NCBI RefSeq assembly: GCF_021049285.1
Contig: NZ_CP088017.1
Span: 4,041,380-4,105,379, forward strand
Length of the DNA stretch: 64,000 nucleotides
Reading direction: 5' to 3'
From: Ruania halotolerans
Lineage (GTDB): Bacteria > Actinomycetota > Actinomycetes > Actinomycetales > Beutenbergiaceae
Position numbers and translations under genes: made by a program. Numbering within the stretch: the stretch's first letter is position 1; each line of letters begins with the position of its first letter. Shown in pieces: positions 9,233 to 17,521 of the stretch. The notes below the pieces were generated by a model. That model had not been told where the DNA came from. It saw nothing but the letters and a program-made list of their open reading frames with translations, and did not search any database.

Positions 9233-9691
9233 ATGCCCAGCAAACCCTTCGTCCCGCCACGCTGGTTCGTGCAAACCGCGTGGAAAGTGCACCGCGCGAT
9301 CGCACGCCGCGGCCCGGGCCGCGGCCTGTGGGAACCAGGGCAACGCAACGCCTGGGGCGCCCTGGCACTGACCACCCTCGGGCGCCGGTCCGGGCAAGCA
9401 CGGACGGTGATCGTCGGCTATCTGACTGATGGGGATCGGCTGCACACACTCGCCATGAACGGCTGGGGTGAAGGGCACCCGGCGTGGTGGTTCAACCTCC
9501 GCGCCTTGCCGGAAGCCACCATCACCCTGCCCGACGGATCAACCCGGGCCGTGGTCGCACACCGCGCAGCAGGTGGCGAACGCGAGCGACTCTGGGCGCA
9601 GTGGGGCGCTCTTGTGCCGGGCCTGGACGGGCTCGCCGCGGGCCGGAGCACTCCCACTGACGTTGTGATCCTCACACCGGCGGCACAGTGA
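9233..9691 (+). CDS. Deazaflavin-dependent nitroreductase-family (DUF385/Ddn-like) protein
   Basis: This 152-residue protein has the split-barrel layout of the F420-dependent Ddn/DUF385 family. The core is LTTLGRRSGQARTVIVGYLTD at about residues 46-66, followed by HPAWWFNLRALPEATITL, the typical W-x-N-L segment. Proteins of this family bind F420 or a related deazaflavin and reduce quinones, nitro compounds or similar acceptors, often at the membrane face. Nothing nearby suggests a substrate. The gene ends facing the convergent secreted-protein gene with a strong hairpin in between. The family is clear; the cofactor is inferred from the family. Confidence 0.8.
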   Translation: MPSKPFVPPRWFVQTAWKVHRAIARRGPGRGLWEPGQRNAWGALALTTLGRRSGQARTVIVGYLTDGDRLHTLAMNGWGEGHPAWWFNLRALPEATITLPDGSTRAVVAHRAAGGERERLWAQWGALVPGLDGLAAGRSTPTDVVILTPAAQ

Positions 9692-9727
9692 CCAGCGTGC
9701 CAGCTGATCGGAGGATCACCGCACGAA

Positions 9728-9763
9728 GGTGGCTCGCACCCCGATGAGGGTGTGCAAGCCACC
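9728..9763. terminator. Bidirectional terminator hairpin
   Basis: GGTGGCT (9728-9734) pairs with AGCCACC (9757-9763), and GCAC (9736-9739) with GTGC (9752-9755). The hairpin lies between two convergent genes, 36 bp after one stop and 14 bp before the other. Confidence 0.65.
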
Positions 9764-9777
9764 CGCGCGATGTCAGA

Positions 9778-10770
9778 TCAGCCGATATCAGCTGCCCCGG
9801 CCCGGTCAGCGTCCGTCTGGGCCTGCTGCTTGCGCTCGTCGATCCGGTCCTGGAGAGCGTCCACCCGCGGGGACTGCTCCTGCTGAGCACCGCGTGCACC
9901 GCGCTCCAACGCCGACGCGTCGTTCCACTCCGCGTAGTCGCCCACGATCCCCTCACGCACCGAGATCGCCGCGCCCACCTGCGCGACTGGACTGTTCTGC
10001 TGCAGGCTGAGCCGCCCGTTCACGATCACGTCATTGACGTAGACACCTCCGGTGTTGCCGGCGGCGGTGACGTTGCCACCCCAGTAGGAGCCGCCCGCAC
10101 ACGGGTATGCCGGACCGTCGGAGCCGACCTGCACGAGGCCGGTGTTGTCCCGCAGAACGCCGACGCCCTGCACGGTGGTCTGGCACATCAGGCTGCCCTC
10201 GGAGGTGCCCAACACGCGCACGTCGCCGTCAACGAAGCTTGCGTACAGATCGGTGTAGCGCGAGTCACGCGAATTCACCGAGCCCGTGATCTCGGACTGG
10301 TCCACGAACACCTCGCCCCCGCGGGCCACCAGGTCCCCACTCAGGTCCGCGCCGATCACCACAGCAAAGGTCGCGGCGGCAGCGTCGGTCTGACGAACCA
10401 GGACCCGACCCTGCACGGCACTGTCCTCAACAAGTCCGCCGAACGCATCCCGGAGCACCAGTTCGCCCGCGACGCTGCTATCGACGAGCTCAACATAGGC
10501 ATCCGCGGCACCGACGATCCGGCCCTCGACCGTGACCTGATCGGCAATCAGATCGGCACCCGGTGCCACGCGCACATCTCCGGTCACGGTTGTTCCGGTG
10601 AGCACGCACGCCTGCCCTGCGGGGACCACGAGATCCCCGGGAACGGTGACGGCTCCACCCTCGCCCACGCACCGCGTGGTCAGTGCGGCGCTCGCGGGCG
10701 CGGCAGTGAGCAGGGCAGTGGAAACAATCAGGGCGGTGGTCGTCAGCGCCCCAGCAACGGACTTCTTCAT
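9778..10770 (-). CDS. Secreted repeat protein, probable beta-helix/bactofilin-like
   Basis: Starting at the ATG at 10770 (AAGGGGA just upstream) the protein has 330 residues and a clear signal peptide, MKKSVAGALTTTALIV...PASAA. The mature part is built of short, regularly spaced beta-strand repeats rich in V, G, D and T (TVTGDVRVAPGADL, SSVAGELVLRD, SAVQGRVLVRQ), as in polymer-forming or bactofilin-type beta-helices. Two cysteines occur early and two near residue 230. No catalytic motif is visible. It sits 115 bp after the GH172 gene on the same strand, so it may be the last gene of locus A, or independent. The function is unknown; a surface or matrix protein is my guess. Confidence 0.7.
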   Translation of the reverse strand: MKKSVAGALTTTALIVSTALLTAAPASAALTTRCVGEGGAVTVPGDLVVPAGQACVLTGTTVTGDVRVAPGADLIADQVTVEGRIVGAADAYVELVDSSVAGELVLRDAFGGLVEDSAVQGRVLVRQTDAAAATFAVVIGADLSGDLVARGGEVFVDQSEITGSVNSRDSRYTDLYASFVDGDVRVLGTSEGSLMCQTTVQGVGVLRDNTGLVQVGSDGPAYPCAGGSYWGGNVTAAGNTGGVYVNDVIVNGRLSLQQNSPVAQVGAAISVREGIVGDYAEWNDASALERGARGAQQEQSPRVDALQDRIDERKQQAQTDADRAGAADIG

Positions 10771-10885
10771 CGGGTCCCCTTCGTGGATCAGCAGTGGTCC
10801 ACCGGCATCTCGTTCGCACCGGTGAGGTTCACCTAACCAGAGGAAGCGCCCGCTGAACAGAGGTCCAGCGATCTGGTGTGCAGTC

Positions 10886-12001
10886 CTACCGCGGCGAGCG
10901 GTCACGAGCACCAGGCAGCGGACGGACGCCAGGCTCGCCGATCTGGTACCAGTACGCGACCGTCGCCACGTCGTCGCTGCGCTCGAACAGCCCGAAGTCC
11001 CAGGCCCCGATCTGCTGCAGCGTCACCCGGATCTGTTCAGCGAAGTAGATCGGGTCCGGCAGATGCCACCGGTACAGCCCGTGCATCGGCAGCGCCTCGG
11101 TGGAGAAGTCCGACGCCTTCGAGGAGTCCCGGTGCGCGTGCTGGGGGTACCCGTGGTAGGGCGCCGAGAAGGTCACGATCTCCGGTTCGCTGGACCGGCG
11201 CAGCTCGTCCTGGAATGCCCACGCACCGCCGGCATAGTCCTCCAGGCCGGTGCTGCACAGCGAGGGCAGCTCCCGATCGCCGTCCAGGTAGAACTTCACC
11301 TCTCCCTCGCCCCACCAGTAGCGGTGCAGCGAGGTGAGCCCGACGAAGGTGCCCACGTAGGTGCCAGTGCCATGGACGCCGTCGAGGATCACATGGTCCT
11401 CACCGAGGGGCGTGGTGCCGTTCGATCGGCGCCACTGAGCATGGAAGTAGCCGGCGTCGTCCCCCACCTCGTCCCCCGTGGTGTAGTCCACCTGGTAGAA
11501 GACCCCCGGCACCACGCCGCCGTGCTCGTTCACGAGCTCGATCCGAGCCCGCGATCGGAACGGCATCGGGAAGTAGCTGTTCATCCCTCCGGTGGGCGCC
11601 ACCACGATCGGCTCGGAGGTCACGAGCGCGCGGGCGGCGAACCCATTACAGAAGAAGTCACCGAGCGGTACCTCCACAGCTGGGACGTCCCTGCCGTCCC
11701 AGGTGAACCGCAGCACTAGATCCCGCAGCACGAACGGACCGGCAGCGGTCCGGTCCGGCACGGTGATCCAGATGTGCCGGATCACGCCTGGCCCGGCGAT
11801 GTCGGCGAGTACGGCGGTCTCCCCCGCGGGAAGGTCGAAAGCCGGGCTCCCCTTCCGGCCGGGCCCGAGAGCCGACGCGGCCTGCGCCGCCTGCCCAGGC
11901 GCGCCGGTGGGGTTCTCAGCATTGATGGAGTGGGACCGGACCCCACGTGGCGGGGTGGTGACGTGGTTCCACGAGAACACAGACAGCTCCTTGTCGCTCA
12001 T
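10886..12001 (-). CDS. GH172 (DUF2961) glycoside hydrolase, locus A
   Basis: This 371-residue DUF2961 protein belongs to family GH172, whose characterised members act on alpha-D-fructofuranosides (difructose dianhydride I/inulobiose) or alpha-D-arabinofuranosides. Visible motifs are GPGVIRHIWIT near residue 70, PLGDFFCNG, WWGEG and TGLEDYAGGAW. The glutamates in WWGEG and GLEDY, 22 residues apart, are the likely catalytic pair. There is no signal peptide, so it acts in the cytoplasm on an imported sugar. It overlaps the permease gene by 4 bp (ATGA) and closes the operon lacI-SBP-permease-permease-GH172. A paralogue is at 20981. Whether the bond is fructosidic or arabinosidic cannot be told from sequence alone. 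Confidence 0.88.
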   Translation of the reverse strand: MSDKELSVFSWNHVTTPPRGVRSHSINAENPTGAPGQAAQAASALGPGRKGSPAFDLPAGETAVLADIAGPGVIRHIWITVPDRTAAGPFVLRDLVLRFTWDGRDVPAVEVPLGDFFCNGFAARALVTSEPIVVAPTGGMNSYFPMPFRSRARIELVNEHGGVVPGVFYQVDYTTGDEVGDDAGYFHAQWRRSNGTTPLGEDHVILDGVHGTGTYVGTFVGLTSLHRYWWGEGEVKFYLDGDRELPSLCSTGLEDYAGGAWAFQDELRRSSEPEIVTFSAPYHGYPQHAHRDSSKASDFSTEALPMHGLYRWHLPDPIYFAEQIRVTLQQIGAWDFGLFERSDDVATVAYWYQIGEPGVRPLPGARDRSPR

Positions 12002-12840
12002 TTGATCGCACCAGCGGTCACGCCGCGGCTGAGGGTGCGCTGGAAGATGAAGAAGAAGATCAGCGTGGGCAGCAGCGAGAGCAGCGACCCGGCGTTGATC
12101 ACCGTGATGTCGATGGTGTGCTGCCCACGCAGTGTGGACAGGGCGATCGGCACCGTCTGCGAGGACGGGTCACCGAGCAGCACCAGCGGGATGTAGAACT
12201 CGTTCCACGTCCAGATGAAGAAGAACACCACGAGCACCGAGAGCGTGGGCCGCAGCACCGGGGTGATCACCTTCCACAGGATCTGGAACCGGGTGGCGCC
12301 GTCGATGGCGGCCGCCTCCCGCAGTTCCTTCGGCACCGTGCCCATCACGCTGGAGAGGATGTAGGTGCCGAACGCGGTCTGGAACACCGTGAACACGATG
12401 ATCACCGACCAGATCGTGTTGAGCGTCCCGGTGGCCTGCGCGCCGTAGAACAACGGATAGATCAACGCCTCATGCGGCAGCATGGTCGCCACCAGCAGCA
12501 GGGCAACGATCGCCGTAGAACCCTTCACCCGGCCCACGCCGATCCCGTACGAGGCGAGGAGGGCGAACACCACCCCGCCGAAGGCGACCACTGTGGAGAT
12601 GACCACGGAGTTGCCGAGCGCCACGAGGAAATCGACCCGGCCCAGGTATCCGGCGAACGCATCCAGGGTGAACTCGGCCGGCCAGGCGAGCGGACCGCGC
12701 GTGGAGTAGTCCGCCGTCGTCTTGAATGCGTTCAGCACCAGCAGGGTGAACGGGCTGAGCATGAGCAGGGCCACGGCGATGGCGCCGGCAAGCACCAAGT
12801 AGTCGCGCACATCCCGGCGGGACGTTCCGATCGCTGCCAT
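11998..12840 (-). CDS. Carbohydrate ABC transporter permease, MalG type, locus A
   Basis: This is a 280-residue inner-membrane permease with about six helices and the cytoplasmic EAA loop EAAAIDGATRFQ that docks the ATPase. The C-terminus, FQRTLSRGVTAGAIK, is typical of the CUT1 MalG partner. The start ATG shares one base with the stop of the MalF-type gene, and the end overlaps GH172 by 4 bp, so the genes are translationally coupled. With the MalF-type partner and the binding protein it should import the oligosaccharide used by GH172. No ATPase gene is nearby. Confidence 0.92.
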   Translation of the reverse strand: MAAIGTSRRDVRDYLVLAGAIAVALLMLSPFTLLVLNAFKTTADYSTRGPLAWPAEFTLDAFAGYLGRVDFLVALGNSVVISTVVAFGGVVFALLASYGIGVGRVKGSTAIVALLLVATMLPHEALIYPLFYGAQATGTLNTIWSVIIVFTVFQTAFGTYILSSVMGTVPKELREAAAIDGATRFQILWKVITPVLRPTLSVLVVFFFIWTWNEFYIPLVLLGDPSSQTVPIALSTLRGQHTIDITVINAGSLLSLLPTLIFFFIFQRTLSRGVTAGAIK

Positions 12841-13739
12841 CAGCCCGCCTCCTGTCTGTCAGCGTGCCGTTGCCAGAGCAGCAGCCCGAGCGCGACGACG
12901 AAGATCACCGCAGCCATGACGGTCGAGATGGTCGCGCCGTACCCCACCCGGGAGAGCTCGAAGAAGTTCCGGTAGGCGTAGTAGGAAGGCACCACGGTCG
13001 ATCCCTCCGGCCCGCCGGCGGTGAGGATGAGGATCGGGGCGAATACCTTCAGTGCCGCCACTGTGGCGGTGAGGGTCACCACGAAGCCTTCGGGCCGGAT
13101 CTGCGGCAGGGTGATCGCCCCGAACCGGCGGAACCACCCGGCGCCGTCCAGTGCGGCCGCCTCATGCAGCGACGGGTCGATCCGTTCCAACGCTGCCATG
13201 AAGATCACCGTCGGATAGCCGATCTGCAACCAGACCAGCACCAGCATGACGGCGTACAGCGCCAGGTCAGGATCACCCAGCCAATCGGGTGCTTCCGTCA
13301 CGCCGACCGTGCGGAGAAGGACGTTCAGGGAGCCGTCCCGACTGGCCAGGATCCAGCTCCAGATGAACCCGGCCACGGCGATCGGGAGGATCTGCGGCAG
13401 GTAGTAGCTCCCGCGCAGCACGGCGATGGCCGTCGGTCCGAACTTCCTCGCCAGATGGTCGAAGAGCACAGCGGCGAGGACCACGCCGATGATCGTGGGG
13501 ATCACCGTGACGGCCACGATCATCGCAAGGGAGTTGCCGAAGGAGTCCCAGAAGGCGCCATCGGCGAGCAGCCGGCGATAGTTCTCCAGGCCCACCCACC
13601 GCATCTCGGACTGGCCGCCGCGCCAGCGGTGCAGGCTGATCGCCACGTTGGCAACGAACGGCAGCACGATCACGGCGGCGAACAGCAGCAGAGCGGGGGC
13701 GAGGTACCACCCGTATCCGAGGTCGATGCGTCTACGCAC
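12840..13739 (-). CDS. Carbohydrate ABC transporter permease, MalF type, locus A
   Basis: This CUT1 MalF-type permease has six predicted helices, starting with YLAPALLLFAAVIVLPF, and the EAA loop EAAALDGAGWFRR. I place the start at the GTG at 13739: it follows the binding-protein stop by one base and has AGGTGG five bases upstream. A longer frame open to 13817 would overlap the binding-protein gene by 77 bp and add an unlikely Ser/Arg-rich head. This gives 299 residues. It pairs with the MalG-type permease next to it. Confidence 0.9.
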   Translation of the reverse strand: MRRRIDLGYGWYLAPALLLFAAVIVLPFVANVAISLHRWRGGQSEMRWVGLENYRRLLADGAFWDSFGNSLAMIVAVTVIPTIIGVVLAAVLFDHLARKFGPTAIAVLRGSYYLPQILPIAVAGFIWSWILASRDGSLNVLLRTVGVTEAPDWLGDPDLALYAVMLVLVWLQIGYPTVIFMAALERIDPSLHEAAALDGAGWFRRFGAITLPQIRPEGFVVTLTATVAALKVFAPILILTAGGPEGSTVVPSYYAYRNFFELSRVGYGATISTVMAAVIFVVALGLLLWQRHADRQEAG

Positions 13740-13740
13740 G

Positions 13741-15054
13741 TCAGCCACCTGAGGTGAACTCACGGCCGTCGTCGTAGAACTCCTGGAGCGCCGCGAGGTA
13801 CTCGTCGGCTGTCTCATTCCCGTTGGAGATGGTCTGCATGTGGGTCTGGATGAAGTCGAGGAACCCCGGCACCGGGTAGTCCGGGTAGAAGCTCAACCTG
13901 TCCTCGACCGCGAGCTGGTCGAATCCGGCGGTGTACTCGCGGACCAGGTCGTCGGAGATCTGCGACGTGTCGCCGGCGAGGGGCAGCCCGCCGTTCTCGC
14001 CGATGAGGTTCTGCACCTCGTCCGAGAGGGTGATGTCGATCCAGTCGTAGGCGAGGTCGACGTTCTCGGCGTTGGCAGGGATGCCCCAGAGGTGTCCGGA
14101 GGAGCCCATCACGTGCTGCGCTCCCGGCATCGTGAAGTAGCCCCACTCAAAGTCGGCGTCGGTGCGAATCCGGTCGAAGGCGCCCTGGTTCCACATGTAC
14201 ATTGCGGCCTCACCGCCGAGGAAGCTCACCTGGGCCTGTTCGTAGCTCAAGCCGCCGAGGTCCGCACCGAGGTAGCCGGCCTCGGTCCACTCCTCAAAGA
14301 TCGAGGTTCCCTCGGCCCACGGCCCGCTGGAGAAATCCACATCCTCACGCAGGAACATGAAGTCGTCGATCTGCTCACGGTCGGCGAGCGCCGAGACGAG
14401 GCTGTACCAGATCCACATCTGGTTGAAGCCCTGGCTGGTGGAGGCCGAGCTGGCGATCGGGGTGTGCCCGGCATCCTGGAGCGCGACCATCGCAGCCTCG
14501 AGCTCGTCCAGGCTCTGCGGCACCTCGATCCCGGCCTCGGCGAAGATGTCGGCGTTGTAGTACAAGGTGACGTACTCGCCGATGTTCGGAATGCCATACC
14601 ACTCGCCGGCGCCGGCGTTGCCGTTCTCGTCATACTGGGCGAAGGACGCCATCGAGCCGGTGATCACTTCGTCCCAGCCCCGGGCAGCCACCTCGTCGGT
14701 GAGAGGCAGGAGCAGACCCTGGGAGGCGAGCTGGCCACCGTCGGCGTTGCCCTTGTTGAACTCGACCACGTCGGGCACGTCGTTGCCGCCCAGGGTGATC
14801 GTCGCGTTCTGTCGCATGGCGTCGAAGCTGGTGGTCTGGTAGTCGATGGTGACGTCCGGATGCATCTCCTGGAAGAGCTCCATGGCAAGAGCCCAGCCCT
14901 GGCCTTGAGCGGAGTTGGGGTCCTCGTACTGCAGAACGGTGAAGGTGCGATCCGTTTCCTCCGCGGATCCGCCGGAGCACGCGGCGACGGCCGTCATGGA
15001 CGCCGCGGCGACTGCAGCGATCGCGACGCGGACGAAGCGTGAATGAGTGGACAT
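13741..15054 (-). CDS. Sugar-binding lipoprotein of ABC importer, locus A
   Basis: This 437-residue family-1 extracellular solute-binding protein starts with a lipoprotein signal peptide ending in the lipobox VAAC (residues 23-26, Cys26), so it is tethered outside the membrane. Aromatic and acidic patches typical of sugar binders are present (MWIWYSLVS, MYMWNQGAFDR, SSGHLWGIPANAENVDLAYDW). GGAGGG lies about 9 bases before the ATG. It is the first transport gene after lacI-A and ends one base before the MalF-type start. The ligand is unknown; the GH172 gene in the operon suggests an alpha-fructosyl or arabinosyl oligosaccharide. Confidence 0.9.
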   Translation of the reverse strand: MSTHSRFVRVAIAAVAAASMTAVAACSGGSAEETDRTFTVLQYEDPNSAQGQGWALAMELFQEMHPDVTIDYQTTSFDAMRQNATITLGGNDVPDVVEFNKGNADGGQLASQGLLLPLTDEVAARGWDEVITGSMASFAQYDENGNAGAGEWYGIPNIGEYVTLYYNADIFAEAGIEVPQSLDELEAAMVALQDAGHTPIASSASTSQGFNQMWIWYSLVSALADREQIDDFMFLREDVDFSSGPWAEGTSIFEEWTEAGYLGADLGGLSYEQAQVSFLGGEAAMYMWNQGAFDRIRTDADFEWGYFTMPGAQHVMGSSGHLWGIPANAENVDLAYDWIDITLSDEVQNLIGENGGLPLAGDTSQISDDLVREYTAGFDQLAVEDRLSFYPDYPVPGFLDFIQTHMQTISNGNETADEYLAALQEFYDDGREFTSGG

Positions 15055-15141
15055 GGTGATGTTCCCTCCATTGGGTGTGGGGTATCGACCGAACCGGTGG
15101 GTCCGGCTCGGGTGTGGTTCGCTGTGGGGGTCTTGGGCGGG

Positions 15142-16185
15142 TCAGGGGGCGGGCGACGCAGTAGCCACCGATCCTCGTTCCACGAGTGGGCATGGCATGA
15201 GGTACTCGACTCCGTCAACCGGCCCGGAGTCAGACATCCGGCGAATGGCAGCGGCGGCGGCCCACGCGCCCATCGGTCGATGCGGCAGCTGGATCGTGGT
15301 CAGGCCCGGATCGAGGGCGTCTGCTACCGCCTTCTGGTTGTCGAACCCGACCACAGAGAGCTGGTGAGGAACAGCCAAGCCGAGCCGGTTCGCCACCTGG
15401 TAGCAGGCCATAGCGAGCGAGTCCGAAAAGCAGAAGACCGCCGTCGGCCGATCGGGCCGATCCACCAATTCCCCCGCGGCCGCGGCGCCCTCGAGGGTCG
15501 ACGGGCCCGGTGCGTATCGCTCGAGTGCAGGATCCGGCGCAAGTCCCGCCTCTTGGAGAGCACGGCGGTACCCGGCTCGCCGTTGATCGGCGGCCACGAA
15601 GCGCGGATCGGTCACGCCGAGGAATCCGATCCTTCGATGACCGACCTCGATCAGATGATGAACAGCCGCGTAGGCCCCGCCGTCCTCGTCCGGCACCACC
15701 GAGTCAACGGGATGATCAGGATCGGAGTCCGCGGGCGGCTTGGCGTCCAGGAGCACCACCGGAAGGCTGCGCGGGGCGAACGGCATCTGGACCTCACGGT
15801 GGAAGTCTGCGGCGATGATCAAGGCCTCGATGTTGCGCTGCATGAGTGCCCGTACCGCTGGTGGCTGCATCACGGCGTGGTGGTCGACGTCGATGGCCAT
15901 CAGGAGATAGCCCTCGGCCCAGGCTGCCTCTTGGGCACCGCTGAGCATCTCCCCACTGAACGGGCTGCTGGCGAGACCGTCCGCGAGAAGTCCGAGGGTC
16001 TGGGACTGCTTCGTGCGCAACCCTCGCGCAAGCATGTTCGGCACATATCCGAGCTCGGCTGCCACGGCGCGAATCCGCTCGGCGACGGCAGAGTTCACCC
16101 GGCCGCTGTCACGGTCGTTGAGGACAAGAGACACAGCAGATGGCGAGACGCCGACTTGGTCGGCGATGTCCCTGAGTGTCAGCAC
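15142..16185 (-). CDS. LacI-family repressor, locus A
   Basis: With the GTG at 16185 (GAAGGAG six bases upstream) the protein has 347 residues. It begins directly with the LacI headpiece LTLRDIADQVGVSPSAVSLVLN. The hinge helix is NMLARGLR. The rest is a periplasmic-binding-protein fold that senses a sugar. The open frame extends to 16491, but that extra part would cross the operator at 16201. The gene lies 87 bp before the locus A binding-protein gene on the same strand, with no separate operator seen between them, so it probably heads the operon. The AAACGTTT site at its own promoter implies autoregulation or control by the locus B repressor. Confidence 0.9.
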   Translation of the reverse strand: MLTLRDIADQVGVSPSAVSLVLNDRDSGRVNSAVAERIRAVAAELGYVPNMLARGLRTKQSQTLGLLADGLASSPFSGEMLSGAQEAAWAEGYLLMAIDVDHHAVMQPPAVRALMQRNIEALIIAADFHREVQMPFAPRSLPVVLLDAKPPADSDPDHPVDSVVPDEDGGAYAAVHHLIEVGHRRIGFLGVTDPRFVAADQRRAGYRRALQEAGLAPDPALERYAPGPSTLEGAAAAGELVDRPDRPTAVFCFSDSLAMACYQVANRLGLAVPHQLSVVGFDNQKAVADALDPGLTTIQLPHRPMGAWAAAAAIRRMSDSGPVDGVEYLMPCPLVERGSVATASPAP

Positions 16186-16198
16186 GATGTCTCCTTCG

Positions 16199-16244
16199 TC
16201 AAACGTTTGCCGTGACCGTAGAAAGGTCAATCGTGTTGACGCAA
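16199..16244 (-). promoter_or_regulatory. Promoter and LacI operator of lacI-A / locus A
   Basis: Reading the minus strand: TTGCGT (16239-16244), an 18-bp spacer, TACGGT (16215-16220), six bases, then the palindrome AAACGTTT (16201-16208) inside GGCAAACGTTTGAC. The -10 to operator distance of six bases is identical at the locus B promoter (20802-20807). The operator would cover the transcription start, giving simple repression. Confidence 0.65.
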
Positions 16245-16444
16245 GCCCGTGATCAAGGCGTAACGTGACCGCCGTTGCCCGAGCAGATGGACGGCCATGA
16301 GGGCACTCGTCCCGGAGGGAGGCCATGTCGTCGTTGCGGGGCCCGAGCCGCGTGCCTACCGTGGTGCCAGGGACGCCGTCGTTGAGCATTCTTGAGGTGA
16401 CAGAGTGTGAGGTGCATTCCGATCGCTGCACAGCACGGCTGGCC

Positions 16445-17518
16445 TCACCCGCCCAGGGACCCTTCCGGCCTCCCGCACCCGCACGAGGCACCGTGTTCGA
16501 TCTCGGCGTTCAGGCGCACGGTGAGCGGTGGGGCGTCCGGCTGCCGCAACCGGCGCAGTACCAGCCCCATGGCCTCCCGGCCCACCGAGACGGCCGGCTG
16601 TCCGGCCGCCGTCAGCGAGGTCCGCATCAGGTCGGCATTCGGGAGCGTGTCGAAGGCGACCATCGCCACGTCCTCGGGCACCGAGAGTCCCTGGTCATCC
16701 AGCGCCCGCAGCGCCCCCACGGTCATCGGTGAGCTCGCGGTGAGCAGGGCAGTGGGCCGGTCCGCTCGAGCCATCCGGTCAGAGACCAGCCGCCTCGCGT
16801 CCTCCGCGCTCCCGTCACCCTCCCATACCAGCTCGGTGTCCACCTCGATCCCGGCCGCCGCGAGCGCCGACCGGTAACCCTCGAGCCGCTCCCGCAAGGT
16901 CGCAACCGCCAGGTCTCCGGCGACGATCCCTATCCGCCGGTGGCCCTGGTCGATCAGATGCGCCACCAGGGTGCGGGTGGCGGAGGCACCCTCCACCCCC
17001 ACCTGATCCACCCCAACGCCGTCCAACCGGTCCATCAGCACCACCGGCGTGCCCAATTCACGCGGCCGATCAACCGCCGCCGGCACACTGCCACTCGCTC
17101 GCGCGAGGATCAGAGCATCCACCCGGCGGGACTGCAGCACCTGGACCGCACGGAGCTCGGCCTGCGGATCTTCCCCGGAGTCCGCGAGCAGCAGCACGAA
17201 ACCTTCCTCGCTCGCCACCGCCTCGATGCCGGTGACCATGTCACGGAAGGCCGGTTCACCGCTGTCGGAGACCACCAGACCGATCGAATCGGTCCGCGAG
17301 CGCCGCATCGCCCGGGCCGAGGCATCCTGGGTGTACCCCGTGGCGTCGAGCGCCTTCTGCACCTTCCGTCGCGTGGCCTCGGTGACGCGCCGCGTCCCGT
17401 TCACCACATGCGAGACGGTGGAGGTCGAAACGCCGGCGGCGCGCGCGACATCGACGATCGTGGCCCGCCCCCCGTCCGGAGGCCGGTTCGCGACCGGAGT
17501 CTCTCCTGCGTCCACCAT
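16445..17518 (-). CDS. LacI-family repressor, locus B
   Basis: This is a LacI-type regulator of 357 residues from the ATG at 17518; a GTG at 17521 directly follows the permease stop. A 19-residue leader precedes the headpiece TIVDVARAAGVSTSTVSHVVNGTRRV, then the hinge and sugar-sensing domain follow. Unlike lacI-A it is the last gene of its operon (SBP-permease-permease-lacI), so it is made together with the transporter it presumably controls. The C-terminal CGCG in HGASCGCGRP is unusual. Which of the two repressors reads AAACGTTT is open; both genes lie behind that operator. Confidence 0.9.
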   Translation of the reverse strand: MVDAGETPVANRPPDGGRATIVDVARAAGVSTSTVSHVVNGTRRVTEATRRKVQKALDATGYTQDASARAMRRSRTDSIGLVVSDSGEPAFRDMVTGIEAVASEEGFVLLLADSGEDPQAELRAVQVLQSRRVDALILARASGSVPAAVDRPRELGTPVVLMDRLDGVGVDQVGVEGASATRTLVAHLIDQGHRRIGIVAGDLAVATLRERLEGYRSALAAAGIEVDTELVWEGDGSAEDARRLVSDRMARADRPTALLTASSPMTVGALRALDDQGLSVPEDVAMVAFDTLPNADLMRTSLTAAGQPAVSVGREAMGLVLRRLRQPDAPPLTVRLNAEIEHGASCGCGRPEGSLGG

Positions 17519-17521
17519 CAC

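Noticed and set aside
9055-9449. Minus-strand frames in and after the 8920-9232 gap
   Set aside because: They are Arg-rich shadows of the DUF385 gene with no ribosome site or motif.
13840-15042. 400-codon plus-strand frame over the locus A binding-protein gene
   Set aside because: It is a shadow of a well-supported lipoprotein gene and has no family resemblance.
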